Part shown: piece by piece, positions 43,065 through 52,890 of the stretch
How positions within the stretch are numbered: the stretch's first letter is position 1
Layout: every line of letters begins with the position of its first letter
Notes under the pieces: model-generated
The model's input: the letters and a program-made list of their open reading frames with translations, nothing else
What the model was told of the DNA's origin: nothing
Databases searched by the model: none
From: Bradyrhizobium sp.
Lineage (GTDB): Bacteria > Pseudomonadota > Alphaproteobacteria > Rhizobiales > Xanthobacteraceae
Direction of reading: 5' to 3'
Length of the DNA stretch: 64,000 nucleotides
Assembly (NCBI RefSeq): GCF_016219575.1
Contig: NZ_JACRMG010000032.1
Coordinates: 62,001 to 126,000, forward strand
Position numbers and translations under genes: made by a program

Positions 43065-44948
43065 CTAGGCCGTCGCCTTCAGATTTTTCCGCCGAGCCTC
43101 GCGCCGGAGATAGGCGGCCAAGATACCCAGCGCCGCCGGCGTCATACCGTCGATCCGGCCGGCCTGTCCCACGGTCCGGGGCTGATGGGCGCGCAGCTTG
43201 GCGCGAGCCTCGTTGGAAAGACCGGGTACCTCGTCATAGTCGATGCCGGTCAGGACCAGGCCTTCGTCGCGGCGGAAGGCGTCGACATCGGCGGTCTGGC
43301 GCTTGAGGTAGACGTCATATTTGGCATCGATCTCGAGATGGACGGCGATGGTGGGATCGACGGCCGACAGCTCCGGCCAAATGCCCAGTAGCATCCCCCA
43401 CTCCACCTCAGGATAGGCCAGCAGCTCGAAGGCCGAGCGGCGGTTGCCATCGCGATTGAGAGCGAGCCCATGCCGCGCCGCTTCATTCGGGGTGATCGCC
43501 AGCGACTTTGCCAGAGCCTTCGCGGCTTCCAGCGCCGCCATCTTGGCGGCATGGCGCTGTACCCTCGCCGCCCCGACACATCCCAAGGCAATGCCCTTGC
43601 CGGTCAGGCGCTGGTCGGCATTGTCGGCCCGCAACGTCAGCCGGTACTCGGCCCGGGAGGTGAACATCCGATAGGGCTCGGTGATCCCGCGGGTGACGAG
43701 ATCGTCGATCATGACCCCGAGATAGCCATCCGCCCGGTCGAAGACGATCGGGTCGGCACCGCTGGCGGCCAGCGCGGCATTCAGCCCTGCGACGATCCCC
43801 TGCCCGGCAGCTTCTTCGTAGCCCGTGGTACCGTTGATCTGACCGGCCAGGAAAAGACCCGCCAGGCGCCTGGTCTGCAGGGTCGACTCCAACTCCCGGG
43901 GATCGACGTGATCGTACTCGATCGCGTAGCCCGGCCGGACCATCTTCACCCGCTCAAGACCCGGGATCGAAGCCAGGATGGCGAGCTGGACCTCCTCGGG
44001 AAGCGAGGTGGAGATGCCGTTGGGATAGACCGTGGTGTCGTCGAGGCCCTCAGGCTCCAGAAAGACCTGGTGGCCGTCGCGATCGCCGAAGCGGACGATC
44101 TTGTCCTCGATCGAGGGGCAATAGCGCGGCCCGGTGCTCTTGATCTGGCCGGAATACATCGGCGAGCGATGGACGTTGGCGCGGATCACCTCATGGGTGA
44201 GCGCCGTTGTCCGAGTGATCCCGCACTGGATCTGGGGCGTGGTGATGCGGTCGGTCATGACCGAAAACGGCTCCGGCGGGTCGTCGCCGGGCTGCATTTC
44301 AACGGCGGACCAGTCGATCGTGGTCCCATCAAGCCGTGGCGGAGTCCCGGTCTTGAGCCGGCCCAGGGCGAAGCCCGCCCGCTCGAACGAAGCCGACAGG
44401 CCCAGCGCCGGCGCCTCCCCGACCCGGCCGGCCGGCCAATTCTTCTCACCGAGATGAATCAGGCCGCGCAGAAAAGTGCCGGTGGTGATGACCACGGCGC
44501 CAGCGGAAAACTCCTGGCCATCAGCCAGGCGGATTCCGGTAACCCGGCCACCCCTGACGATCAGCTCGTCCGCCTCGCCTTCGATGACGCTGAGATCGGC
44601 CGTCTGGCGGATCGCCGCCTGCATGGCCGCGGCGTAAAGCTTCCGATCCGCCTGGGCGCGAGGTCCTCGGACGGCCGGACCCTTGCGGCGATTCAGCATC
44701 CGAAACTGGATGCCGCCGGCATCCGCCACGCGACCCATCAGGCCGTCCAGGGCATCGACCTCGCGCACCAGATGACCCTTGCCGAGACCGCCGATAGCGG
44801 GATTGCAGGACATCGCGCCGATGGTCGAAAAGCGATGGGTAACCAGCGCTGTCTTCGCACCCATGCGGGCAGCGGCGGCCGCGGCTTCGCAGCCGGCGTG
44901 GCCACCGCCAATGACGATGACATCGAAGATTTGCGAGGGCGCGGTCAT
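43065..44948 (-). CDS. mnmG: tRNA uridine-5-carboxymethylaminomethyl modification enzyme MnmG
   Basis: A 627-residue FAD protein (GidA) that, with MnmE, modifies U34 of certain tRNAs. The FAD-binding motif GGGHAGCEAAAAAAR is at about 14-28. The folate-site block and CNPAIGGLGKGHLV, GTPPRLDGTTIDW, and TGYEEAAGQG are present. Normal length. It shares its pathway with mnmE, whose stop lies 140 bp upstream across two parS sites. Confidence 0.97.
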   Translation of the reverse strand: MTAPSQIFDVIVIGGGHAGCEAAAAAARMGAKTALVTHRFSTIGAMSCNPAIGGLGKGHLVREVDALDGLMGRVADAGGIQFRMLNRRKGPAVRGPRAQADRKLYAAAMQAAIRQTADLSVIEGEADELIVRGGRVTGIRLADGQEFSAGAVVITTGTFLRGLIHLGEKNWPAGRVGEAPALGLSASFERAGFALGRLKTGTPPRLDGTTIDWSAVEMQPGDDPPEPFSVMTDRITTPQIQCGITRTTALTHEVIRANVHRSPMYSGQIKSTGPRYCPSIEDKIVRFGDRDGHQVFLEPEGLDDTTVYPNGISTSLPEEVQLAILASIPGLERVKMVRPGYAIEYDHVDPRELESTLQTRRLAGLFLAGQINGTTGYEEAAGQGIVAGLNAALAASGADPIVFDRADGYLGVMIDDLVTRGITEPYRMFTSRAEYRLTLRADNADQRLTGKGIALGCVGAARVQRHAAKMAALEAAKALAKSLAITPNEAARHGLALNRDGNRRSAFELLAYPEVEWGMLLGIWPELSAVDPTIAVHLEIDAKYDVYLKRQTADVDAFRRDEGLVLTGIDYDEVPGLSNEARAKLRAHQPRTVGQAGRIDGMTPAALGILAAYLRREARRKNLKATA

Positions 44949-45011
44949 GGGCCGGACTTCTATCGCGGAGCGGTCAAACCCGGAAGCGGTAAGTGGGGCG
45001 ACGAGGTGGGA

Positions 45012-45027
45012 TGTTTCACGTGAAACG
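45012..45027. promoter_or_regulatory. parS site 3 (between mnmE and mnmG)
   Basis: TGTTTCACGTGAAACG, 15 of 16 bases of the consensus. It lies 33 bp from site 4 centre to centre, about three DNA turns, so both sites face the same side of the helix. Confidence 0.93.
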
Positions 45028-45044
45028 GCAATTCCCGCCTACCC

Positions 45045-45060
45045 TGTTTCACGTGAAACA
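45045..45060. promoter_or_regulatory. parS site 4 (between mnmE and mnmG, perfect)
   Basis: TGTTTCACGTGAAACA, an exact match to the 16-bp palindromic parS consensus. It lies 28 bp beyond the mnmE stop and about 4.1 kb from the proposed origin. Confidence 0.96.
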
Positions 45061-45088
45061 TTTCGTTAATCGGTTGAACGAAGGATTA

Positions 45089-46426
45089 TTACTTTCCAAC
45101 ACAGAATTCCCGGAAGATCACGTCGAGGATGTCCTCGACATCGACCCGGCCGAGCAGCCGGCCAAGGGAATAGGCCGCGGCCCGCAGCTCTTCGGCAGCA
45201 AGTTCCTCGCCCTTGCCGATGACTTCGATCGCCCCGCGCAACGAATCCGCCGTGTCCTTGACCAGCATCCGTTGCCGTTCCCGCGCGATCAAGCCCCCCT
45301 CGCTTCCGCCAAAATAGTTTTGCGCGAAACCCACCAGGGCGGCGATCAGCTCGGGGACACCCGCACCGCTCCGGGCGGAAATCCGGAACTCGGCCATTGG
45401 CCGACCCTGACCATCGACCGCGGCGGCGGCCGGTCTGACGAGATCGATCTTGTTGCGAACGAGCCAGACAGGCGCCGTGCCGTGATGCTCGATCGGCGCG
45501 CCCACGGCATCGGCAAGCCACAGCACGAGGTCTGCTTCCCCTGCCCTCACCCGCGCGCGGCGCACGCCCTCCTGCTCGACAGGATCTTCCGTCTCGCGGA
45601 TGCCCGCGGTGTCGATGACGGTCACGGGGTAGCCGTCGAGATCGAGCTGCACTTCGATGATGTCGCGCGTGGTGCCGGCATGCGGCGAGACGATCGCGAC
45701 CTCGCGGCGTGCGAGTTGGTTGATCAGCGTCGACTTGCCGACATTCACAGGCCCCGCGATCGCGACCACGAGACCATCGCGCAGGCGTTCGGTCTGGCCC
45801 TGTGCGCCAAGCACATTCTCTATCTCGGCCAGCAGCGCTTTGATCTTCGCCAGCGCCGGCGCGATCAATTCAGTGGGCACGTCGCTTTCGTCGGAAAAGT
45901 CGATCCCGGCCTCGAGCAGCGCGGAAGCCTCAATGATCTGCGCGCGCCAGTCGCGCGCCTTGTTTCCGAGCAGGCCTTTCAGCTGGCGCAACGCCTGACG
46001 GCGTTGCCGGTCGGTGTCGGCATGGATGAGATCGTCGAGGCCTTCGGCCTCGGTGAGATCGAGCTTGCCGTTTTCGAAAGCGCGGCGGGTGAACTCGCCG
46101 GGCTCGGCGGGACGAACGTTCTCCTTCGCCGACAGAGCCGCAAACAGCGAAGCCAGCACGGCACGCCCGCCATGGACATGGAATTCGGCGACGTCCTCGC
46201 CGGTGGCGCTGGCAGGGTGCGGAAACCAGAGCACGACTGCGTCGTCCATTGGCTGACCATCGGCCGTCTTCAGCAACACCCGCGTGGCAATCCGGGGTGC
46301 CGGCATTTTCCCAGCCAGGGAGAGCAGCGCCTTCCTGGCTTCCGGCCCTGACACGCGCACAACGGCAATCGCGCTTGGCGCCCGGCCGGAAGAAAGTGCA
46401 AAGATGGTCTCGTCCCGCGGATGCAT
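45089..46426 (-). CDS. mnmE: tRNA modification GTPase MnmE
   Basis: A 445-residue GTPase partner of MnmG. The N-terminal domain (about 1-118) binds folate; the inserted G domain (about 215-370) has G1 GPVNVGKS, G3 DTAG and G4 NKID. The C-terminal FCVGK contains the cysteine motif used in the reaction (consensus C[ILV]GK). The start is ATG at 46426. Confidence 0.96.
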   Translation of the reverse strand: MHPRDETIFALSSGRAPSAIAVVRVSGPEARKALLSLAGKMPAPRIATRVLLKTADGQPMDDAVVLWFPHPASATGEDVAEFHVHGGRAVLASLFAALSAKENVRPAEPGEFTRRAFENGKLDLTEAEGLDDLIHADTDRQRRQALRQLKGLLGNKARDWRAQIIEASALLEAGIDFSDESDVPTELIAPALAKIKALLAEIENVLGAQGQTERLRDGLVVAIAGPVNVGKSTLINQLARREVAIVSPHAGTTRDIIEVQLDLDGYPVTVIDTAGIRETEDPVEQEGVRRARVRAGEADLVLWLADAVGAPIEHHGTAPVWLVRNKIDLVRPAAAAVDGQGRPMAEFRISARSGAGVPELIAALVGFAQNYFGGSEGGLIARERQRMLVKDTADSLRGAIEVIGKGEELAAEELRAAAYSLGRLLGRVDVEDILDVIFREFCVGK

Positions 46427-46671
46427 CGCTTAATTGTCGCGGCGCCCGTGAAAAGGCAACGCGGTCGGCCGGTCAGTCACGTCGCCGGCCAAGGGGCGGG
46501 TTTGCTGCAGCAAAGGTGCAGCAATTCATGCTGCGCGCGAGCAGGGCGCCTTCCCCGCCCTCGCGGCCGCGCAGAATAGTTCAAGATATATCAATCGCTT
46601 ATAGGTATAGCGGCCGCCGAGGCCCGAAATTTCCTTGCTGCACCCGCGCCGCAGCAAAACCGCAGCAGGTC

Positions 46672-47243
46672 TTAGCGCAGCAATTCGATCCAGGCCTGCA
46701 CAAAATCAGTCGCATCCGCTCGCGACAGCGTCCCTTTCGGCCCGGTCATCCGGATCTTGACGAACTTGTTGTTCCAGGAGGACAGGCAAAGGTAGCTCTC
46801 GACGTCGATATCGACGCGCTCACCGCGCAAATAGCCGAAGCTCGTGCAGATAAAGCGCGGCTTGCCCGTGGCGGGCACCGTGAAGTCGCCCTTGTCGGCG
46901 ACGTTGGCATAGGTGCCGCGCTTGCCGAGCTCGAACACGTCGCCCCTCGCCTGCGCCAGCTGATTCCGGACCGCGTCCGATTCCGCATCTGCCGGAATCG
47001 TCTTCAGGCCGACATCATAGAGATAGACGTCGACCATCAAGCCGGGCTTGCCCCCGAAGCGAAGCGCATAACCAAGCCCGGGCGACTTCGATTCGAAATC
47101 GACGGTCCGCACATAGACAAGGCTGCCGACCCGGTCAGGGATCGACAGCCCGTAGACAACTCGTGAACTCTCTTGCGCGAACGCGGCGGCTGCCGACACC
47201 AGGACGGTAACAACCGCCAGGATGCCCGTGCCGATCTTGCGCA

Positions 47244-47244
<1 letters not shown>
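46672..47244 (-). CDS. Exported hypothetical protein (190 aa)
   Basis: A signal peptide at about 1-23 (ending AFA-Q) is followed by a mixed alpha/beta domain without a motif I know. Two cysteines (FICTSFGYL and SYLCLSSW) could form a disulfide in the periplasm. Its start ATG lies exactly at the end of rho, whose stop shares position 47244, and it reads in the same direction, so the two may be coupled. The gap between it and mnmE (46427-46671) holds nothing clear. Function unknown. Confidence 0.8.
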
Positions 47245-48509
<1,265 letters not shown>

Positions 48510-48747
48510 GGGGGTCGTCCTGTGGAGCGTTCTTGGTTTGGAAGGGATGCGAGACGGCTTGGAGGAAAAGCGGACGCGAAAAAGGAAGGTCCGCAGGTCT
48601 AAGCAAGGAAAGCGCCGGAGAGGCTTCAAACCTGATGCGGCGGCCGGTCCACTGAAGAAACCGGAACGCAACCACATCCGCCTGCGTGGGGTGGGATGTC
48701 CTCAATATAGAAAATCGATCGGCGATCCGCAAGCAGGCAGGCAGTGA

Positions 48748-49170
48748 TCAAAACGGTTTGACGATCACCAGAATCACGATGAAAATCATCAGAACCGTCG
48801 GTACTTCATTGATAAGACGGTAGAATTTTTGGCTTCTTGTATTCCGGTCCGCGCGAAAATCCTTCACCCAGCGCGAAAAGAATCCATGCACGCCCGACAA
48901 GGCTATGACGAGCACGAATTTCGCGTGAAACCAGGGCGAGGTGTACCAGGGCGCCGCCCAGGCTAGGTACAGCCCGGCGAGCCAGGCGACGATCATCGCG
49001 GGATTGATGATCACTCGGAGGAGCCGCCACTCCATCACCTTGAAGGTTTCGGACTGTTTCGAGCCGGGCTCCGCTTCGCAGTGATAGACGAACAGCCGCG
49101 GCAGATACAGCATGCCGGCCATCCAGGAGATGACCGCGATCACGTGCAGCGCCTTGATCCACTCGTACAT
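48748..49170 (-). CDS. hemJ: Protoporphyrinogen oxidase HemJ
   Basis: A 140-residue membrane protein with four helices, of the UPF0093/TIGR00701 family. The conserved His near the start (ALHVIAVISWMAGMLYLPRLF) and the conserved HAKF lysine region (about 86-91) needed for activity are present. It oxidises protoporphyrinogen IX to protoporphyrin IX in haem synthesis, often with b-haem bound. It forms the left border of the proposed origin gap. Confidence 0.92.
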   Translation of the reverse strand: MYEWIKALHVIAVISWMAGMLYLPRLFVYHCEAEPGSKQSETFKVMEWRLLRVIINPAMIVAWLAGLYLAWAAPWYTSPWFHAKFVLVIALSGVHGFFSRWVKDFRADRNTRSQKFYRLINEVPTVLMIFIVILVIVKPF

Positions 49171-49584
49171 TGCGAAGTCTCGATCATCGTCCCTGAAAAG
49201 CGTGGGACGAATTCATATCCGCAAAGTTGCTCTTCCCTAAACAAATAAATTTATGAATCTTAAGGTTTAAAGAGTCTGGGACGTTGATAGGACTCACACA
49301 ATTCTATCCGGCCATCGCGAAGTACTTGTTCACATACCCAGAGATCTCTAACCCTGTTGCCTTCGATCCGGATAATGCGTCTTGAGTCAGGGTCTTGGCC
49401 CGGTCTGTAGTCAGCATATAAAGAGACAAATCCACATCTTCTTACTATCATCGCGATCAGGCTCTGGACTTGTCCTTCCGCGAGGCCCTGTGAAGAAAGA
49501 GGCGGGTTATCCCGGGGCAGGGGCGTGATGGGCCCTCGCTGCGGATAAGTTCCACAGCGACTCACAGGTTACACAGGGGTTTTG
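49171..49584. other. Probable chromosomal replication origin (oriC)
   Basis: A gap of 414 bp between diverging gene blocks (hemJ, rho, mnmE leftward; PPSR, maf, coaE rightward). Near its left end lies an AT-rich tract (about 49236-49273). DnaA-box-like 9-mers to TTATCCACA: TGCGGATAA at 49540-49548 (8 of 9 on the reverse strand), ATATCCGCA at 49215-49223, AAATCCACA at 49428-49436 and TCCGGATAA at 49367-49375 (each 7 of 9). The neighbouring PPSR gene is the RP001-type gene that borders the origin in Caulobacter and Rickettsia. The assignment is an inference. Confidence 0.65.
49260..49565 (-). CDS. Doubtful ORF (101 codons) inside the proposed origin
   Basis: An open frame covers most of the gap. 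Its second half reads like a protein (RIIRIEGNRVRDLWVC, RDGRIELCESYQRP), but the codons are unlike host genes, with many AGA, TTA, GTA and CAA and little GC at third positions. No ribosome binding site is convincing. It may be a small foreign gene, a decayed gene, or a chance frame in origin DNA. Confidence 0.25.
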   Translation of the reverse strand: MSRCGTYPQRGPITPLPRDNPPLSSQGLAEGQVQSLIAMIVRRCGFVSLYADYRPGQDPDSRRIIRIEGNRVRDLWVCEQVLRDGRIELCESYQRPRLFKP

Positions 49585-50424
49585 GTGCCCACCTCAGGCA
49601 ATTATTTTCACCTTCATCTCGTCTCGGATTCGACCGGCGAAACGCTGATCACGGTGGCGCGCGCGGTTGCCGCGCAATACGCCAATGTCAGTGCTGTCGA
49701 GCATGTCTATCCGCTGGTGCGTAGCCAGAAGCAGCTCGACCGCGTGCTGAACGAGATCGAGGAAGCGCCGGGCATCGTGCTGTTCACGCTGCTCGAGAAG
49801 GATCTGGTTCATCGCCTCGAAGCCAAGTGCAGGGAAATGAACGTTCCAAGCCTGTCGATCATCGGGCCGGTGATGCAACTGTTCGAGGCCTATCTCGGCG
49901 CGGCCACGACGGGCAAGGTTGGCGCGCAGCACGTGCTCAATGCCGAATATTTCCGGCGCATCGATGCGTTGAACTACACGATGATTCACGATGACGGCCA
50001 GCATGTCGAAGGCCTCGAGGAGGCGGATGTGGTGCTGGTCGGCGTGTCCCGCACGTCGAAGACACCGACCTCGATTTACCTGGCCAACCGCGGCATCCGT
50101 ACCGCCAACGTGCCGCTGGTGCCGGGCATTCCGCTGCCCCATCAGCTCGAGACGTTGAAGAAGCCCCTGGTGGTCAGTCTGCATGCGACACCGGAACGGC
50201 TGATCCAGGTGCGGCAGAACCGGTTGCTCAGCATGGGCGCGACGCCATCGAACGAGGATTACATCGACCGCCAGGCGGTGGCCGACGAGGTTGCCCATGC
50301 CCGGCGGCTCAGTGCCAAGTTCGACTGGGTGCAGCTCGATGTCACCAGGCGCTCGATCGAGGAGACGGCCGCCGCCGTGATGAAGCTCTATGCGGACCGG
50401 CTCAAGACACGGCACGCCGAATGA
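49585..50424 (+). CDS. ppsR: PEP synthase / PPDK regulatory protein (DUF299 kinase-pyrophosphorylase)
   Basis: A 279-residue bifunctional protein that phosphorylates and dephosphorylates a threonine of pyruvate phosphate dikinase or PEP synthase, with ADP as the phosphate donor. The P-loop-like GVSRTSKTPTSIYLA lies at about 150-164, and HLHLVSDSTGETL is the usual N-terminus. GTG at 49585 with AGGGG five bases upstream is preferred over TTG at 49582. It is the RP001 homologue that lies beside the origin in several alphaproteobacteria. Confidence 0.92.
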   Translation: MPTSGNYFHLHLVSDSTGETLITVARAVAAQYANVSAVEHVYPLVRSQKQLDRVLNEIEEAPGIVLFTLLEKDLVHRLEAKCREMNVPSLSIIGPVMQLFEAYLGAATTGKVGAQHVLNAEYFRRIDALNYTMIHDDGQHVEGLEEADVVLVGVSRTSKTPTSIYLANRGIRTANVPLVPGIPLPHQLETLKKPLVVSLHATPERLIQVRQNRLLSMGATPSNEDYIDRQAVADEVAHARRLSAKFDWVQLDVTRRSIEETAAAVMKLYADRLKTRHAE

Positions 50425-50434
50425 ACGTGTGGGC

Positions 50435-51043
50435 ATGACGATCTGGCGCGGCAAGGATCCGCTGGTTCTGGCGTCGCAAAGCCGCGCGCGGCAGATGCTG
50501 CTTGAAAATGCCGGCCTTACTTTCGAAGCCGTGCCGGCCGATATCGACGAGCGTGCCATCCAGCAGAAGTCCGGTTTGCAGAAGCCCGGCGAGATCGCCG
50601 CGCTGCTGGCGCAGGCGAAGGCGCTGTTCGTTTCGGCAAAGATGCCAGACCGCTACGTGGTCGGCGCCGACCAGACGCTGGCGCTGGGCCAACGTCTGTT
50701 CTCCAAGCCGGCCGGACGCGCGCAGGCGCACGAGCAGTTGTGCGCTTTGGCCGGGAAGACGCATGAGCTGCACTCCGCCGTTGCGGTAGTGCGGGGCGAA
50801 AAAATACTATCGTCCGAGGTTTCAATTGCGCGCATGACCATGCGCCGGCTGAGCGATGACGAGGTGGAAACCTATCTCGACGCGGCCGGCGATCGTGTGA
50901 CGACCAGCGTCGGCGCCTACCAGCTGGAAGGACTGGGCGTGCACCTGTTCGAGCGCATCGAGGCCGACCATTTTACGATCCTTGGTCTGCCGCTATTGCC
51001 CTTGCTTGCATTCCTGCGCGGGCAGGGACTACTCGGTGTTTGA
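50435..51043 (+). CDS. maf: Maf-family nucleotide pyrophosphatase
   Basis: A 202-residue protein of the Maf/YceF/YhdE family that hydrolyses modified or non-canonical nucleoside triphosphates. Family blocks: LASQSRARQMLLENAGL (about 11-27), YVVGADQTLALG (about 70-81) and VTTSVGAYQLEGLG (about 152-165). The start at 50435 lies 10 bp after ppsR, in the ppsR-maf-coaE-dnaQ run usual for the class. The exact substrate (YceF-type m7GTP or others) is not settled. Confidence 0.92.
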   Translation: MTIWRGKDPLVLASQSRARQMLLENAGLTFEAVPADIDERAIQQKSGLQKPGEIAALLAQAKALFVSAKMPDRYVVGADQTLALGQRLFSKPAGRAQAHEQLCALAGKTHELHSAVAVVRGEKILSSEVSIARMTMRRLSDDEVETYLDAAGDRVTTSVGAYQLEGLGVHLFERIEADHFTILGLPLLPLLAFLRGQGLLGV

Positions 51044-51061
51044 AGCAATGCGACGGGAAAA

Positions 51062-51661
51062 ATGCTGATTCTAGGACTTACCGGTTCGATCGGGATGGGC
51101 AAATCCACGACGGGAAAACTGTTCGTGGAAGCGGGCGTGCCGCTGTATGACGCGGACGCCGAGGTCCACAAGCTGTACGAGGGGGCGGCGGCCCCCGCGA
51201 TCGAGGCGGCCTTTCCCGGCACGACGGCGAACGGCAAGGTGGACCGCCAGAAGCTCAGCGAACGCGTGGTCCACGATCCCGCCGCCATGAAGCGGCTCGA
51301 GCAGATCGTCCATCCCATGCTCGGCGCCGGCCGGCAGAAATTCTTCGACGATGCCGAACGGGCCGGCGTTCCGGTCGTGGTGGTGGATGTGCCGCTATTG
51401 TACGAGACCGGCGGCGAAAAACGCGTCGATGCCGTCGTGGTGGTGACGACCTCGCCGGAACTGCAGCGCGAGCGGGTGCTGGCGCGCGGCACCATGGATG
51501 GCGCGAAACTCGATTCCATCATTGCGCGGCAGACGCCCGACGCTGAAAAGCGCAAGCGCGCGGATTTCGTCGTGGATACCTCGCACGGGCTCGACCCCGT
51601 GCGCGCGCAAATCAAGGACATTCTGGCGGCGGTTGCTAAGATGCCGAAGCGGCGGGCTTGA
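51062..51661 (+). CDS. coaE: Dephospho-CoA kinase
   Basis: A 199-residue P-loop kinase for the last step of coenzyme A synthesis. Walker A is GLTGSIGMGKST at about 5-16; DADAEVHKLYE, HPML and VDVPLLYETGGEK are the CoaE blocks. ATG at 51062 lies 18 bp after maf. Normal length. Confidence 0.96.
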   Translation: MLILGLTGSIGMGKSTTGKLFVEAGVPLYDADAEVHKLYEGAAAPAIEAAFPGTTANGKVDRQKLSERVVHDPAAMKRLEQIVHPMLGAGRQKFFDDAERAGVPVVVVDVPLLYETGGEKRVDAVVVVTTSPELQRERVLARGTMDGAKLDSIIARQTPDAEKRKRADFVVDTSHGLDPVRAQIKDILAAVAKMPKRRA

Positions 51662-51688
51662 TTCGCCGCTTCCAGGGCAATCCGGACC

Positions 51689-52402
51689 ATGCGCGAAATC
51701 GTTCTCGACACCGAAACCACCGGCCTCGATCCGCTGCGCGGCGACCGCCTGGTCGAGGTCGGCTGCATCGAGCTGTTCAACCGCATGCCGACGGGACAGA
51801 GCTTTCACCGCTACATGAACCCCGAGCGGGACATGCCGGCGGAAGCCTTTGCAGTCCACGGCCTCTCCACCGAGTTCCTCGCCGGCAAGCCGCTCTTCGT
51901 CGAAGTGGTGGAGGAATTTCTGGCCTTCATCGGCGATGCGCCGCTGGTGATCCACAACGCGTCCTTCGACATCAGCTTCATCAACGCCGAGCTCGACCGC
52001 ATCAAGCGCACGCCGATCGGGAAGGACCGCCTGGTCGATACGCTGCTGCTCGCCCGCCGGAAACATCCGGGCGTGTCGAACCGGCTGGACGATCTCTGCT
52101 CGCGCTATGCGATCGACAATTCCCACCGCACCAAGCACGGTGCACTGCTCGACGCCGAGTTGCTGGCCGAGGTCTATATCGACCTGATCGGGGCACGGCA
52201 GTCGCAACTGATCCTGGCCGCCGAGAGCGTCGATATCAGGGCTCGCGCCGGTGGGGAGACGTCGCGGCGGCAGCGTGAAGTTCCGCTTGGCCCGCGCGTG
52301 ACCGACGAGGATCGGCTGGCGCATCGCGCCTTTGTCGCCACGCTCGGCGACAAGCCGATCTGGAACGAGTTCCTGCCGCCGGCGCCGCCGGCAGCCGGCT
52401 AG
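51689..52402 (+). CDS. dnaQ: DNA polymerase III subunit epsilon (proofreading exonuclease)
   Basis: A 237-residue DEDD exonuclease. ExoI is VLDTETTGLDP (residues 5-15), ExoII HNASFDISFIN (about 90-100), and ExoIII has HRTKHGALLDAELLA with the catalytic His and Asp (about 147-160). The C-terminal tail (about 185-237) is the region that binds the polymerase alpha subunit. The ATG at 51689 is 27 bp after coaE. Convergent with secB, stops 2 bp apart. Confidence 0.95.
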   Translation: MREIVLDTETTGLDPLRGDRLVEVGCIELFNRMPTGQSFHRYMNPERDMPAEAFAVHGLSTEFLAGKPLFVEVVEEFLAFIGDAPLVIHNASFDISFINAELDRIKRTPIGKDRLVDTLLLARRKHPGVSNRLDDLCSRYAIDNSHRTKHGALLDAELLAEVYIDLIGARQSQLILAAESVDIRARAGGETSRRQREVPLGPRVTDEDRLAHRAFVATLGDKPIWNEFLPPAPPAAG

Positions 52403-52404
52403 AA

Positions 52405-52890
52405 TCAGCTCGGCTTGGCTTGGGCGGCTGCCGCGGCCTGCTGACGCTCCATGTTCTGGCGATAGAGCCCGACGAAATCCACGGGATCCAGCATCAGCGG
52501 CGGGAAGCCGCCGTCGCGTACGGAAGTCGCGATGATCTCGCGCGCGAACGGGAACAGGAGCCGTGGGCACTCGATCATGACCAGCGGATGCAGGTTTTCC
52601 TGCGGCACGTTGACGATACGGAACACGCCGGCATAGGCGAGGTCGAACGAGAACAGCACCTTGCCGTTGTTCTCGGCCTTGCCGTCGACGTGCAGCGTCA
52701 CCTCGAACTCGTTCTGGGCGATGTTGTTGGCCTGGACGTTGATCTGGATATTGATCGCCGGCTGCTGTTGCTGCTGCTGCAGGGAACCGGGGGCGTTCGG
52801 GTTCTCGAACGACAGATCCTTGGTGTACTGCGCCAGAACGTTGAGCTGGGGAGGGGCTCCCTCCTGCGGGGCGCCGTTGCCGTTGGTCAT
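52405..52890 (-). CDS. secB: Protein-export chaperone SecB
   Basis: A 161-residue tetrameric chaperone that holds precursors for SecA. The core (LNVLAQYTKDLSFENPNAP at about 18-36, FSFDLAYAGVFRI, LFPFAREII, GGFPPLMLDPVDF) is complete. A Gln-rich stretch (about 39-44) and an Ala/Gln-rich tail (about 150-158) are small oddities often seen in rhizobia. Start ATG 52890 with GGAG upstream. Confidence 0.96.
   Translation of the reverse strand: MTNGNGAPQEGAPPQLNVLAQYTKDLSFENPNAPGSLQQQQQQPAINIQINVQANNIAQNEFEVTLHVDGKAENNGKVLFSFDLAYAGVFRIVNVPQENLHPLVMIECPRLLFPFAREIIATSVRDGGFPPLMLDPVDFVGLYRQNMERQQAAAAAQAKPS

Noticed and set aside
49260..49270. TTAA-GGT-TTAA in the origin gap as a CtrA site
   Set aside because: The half sites are three bases apart; CtrA needs seven.
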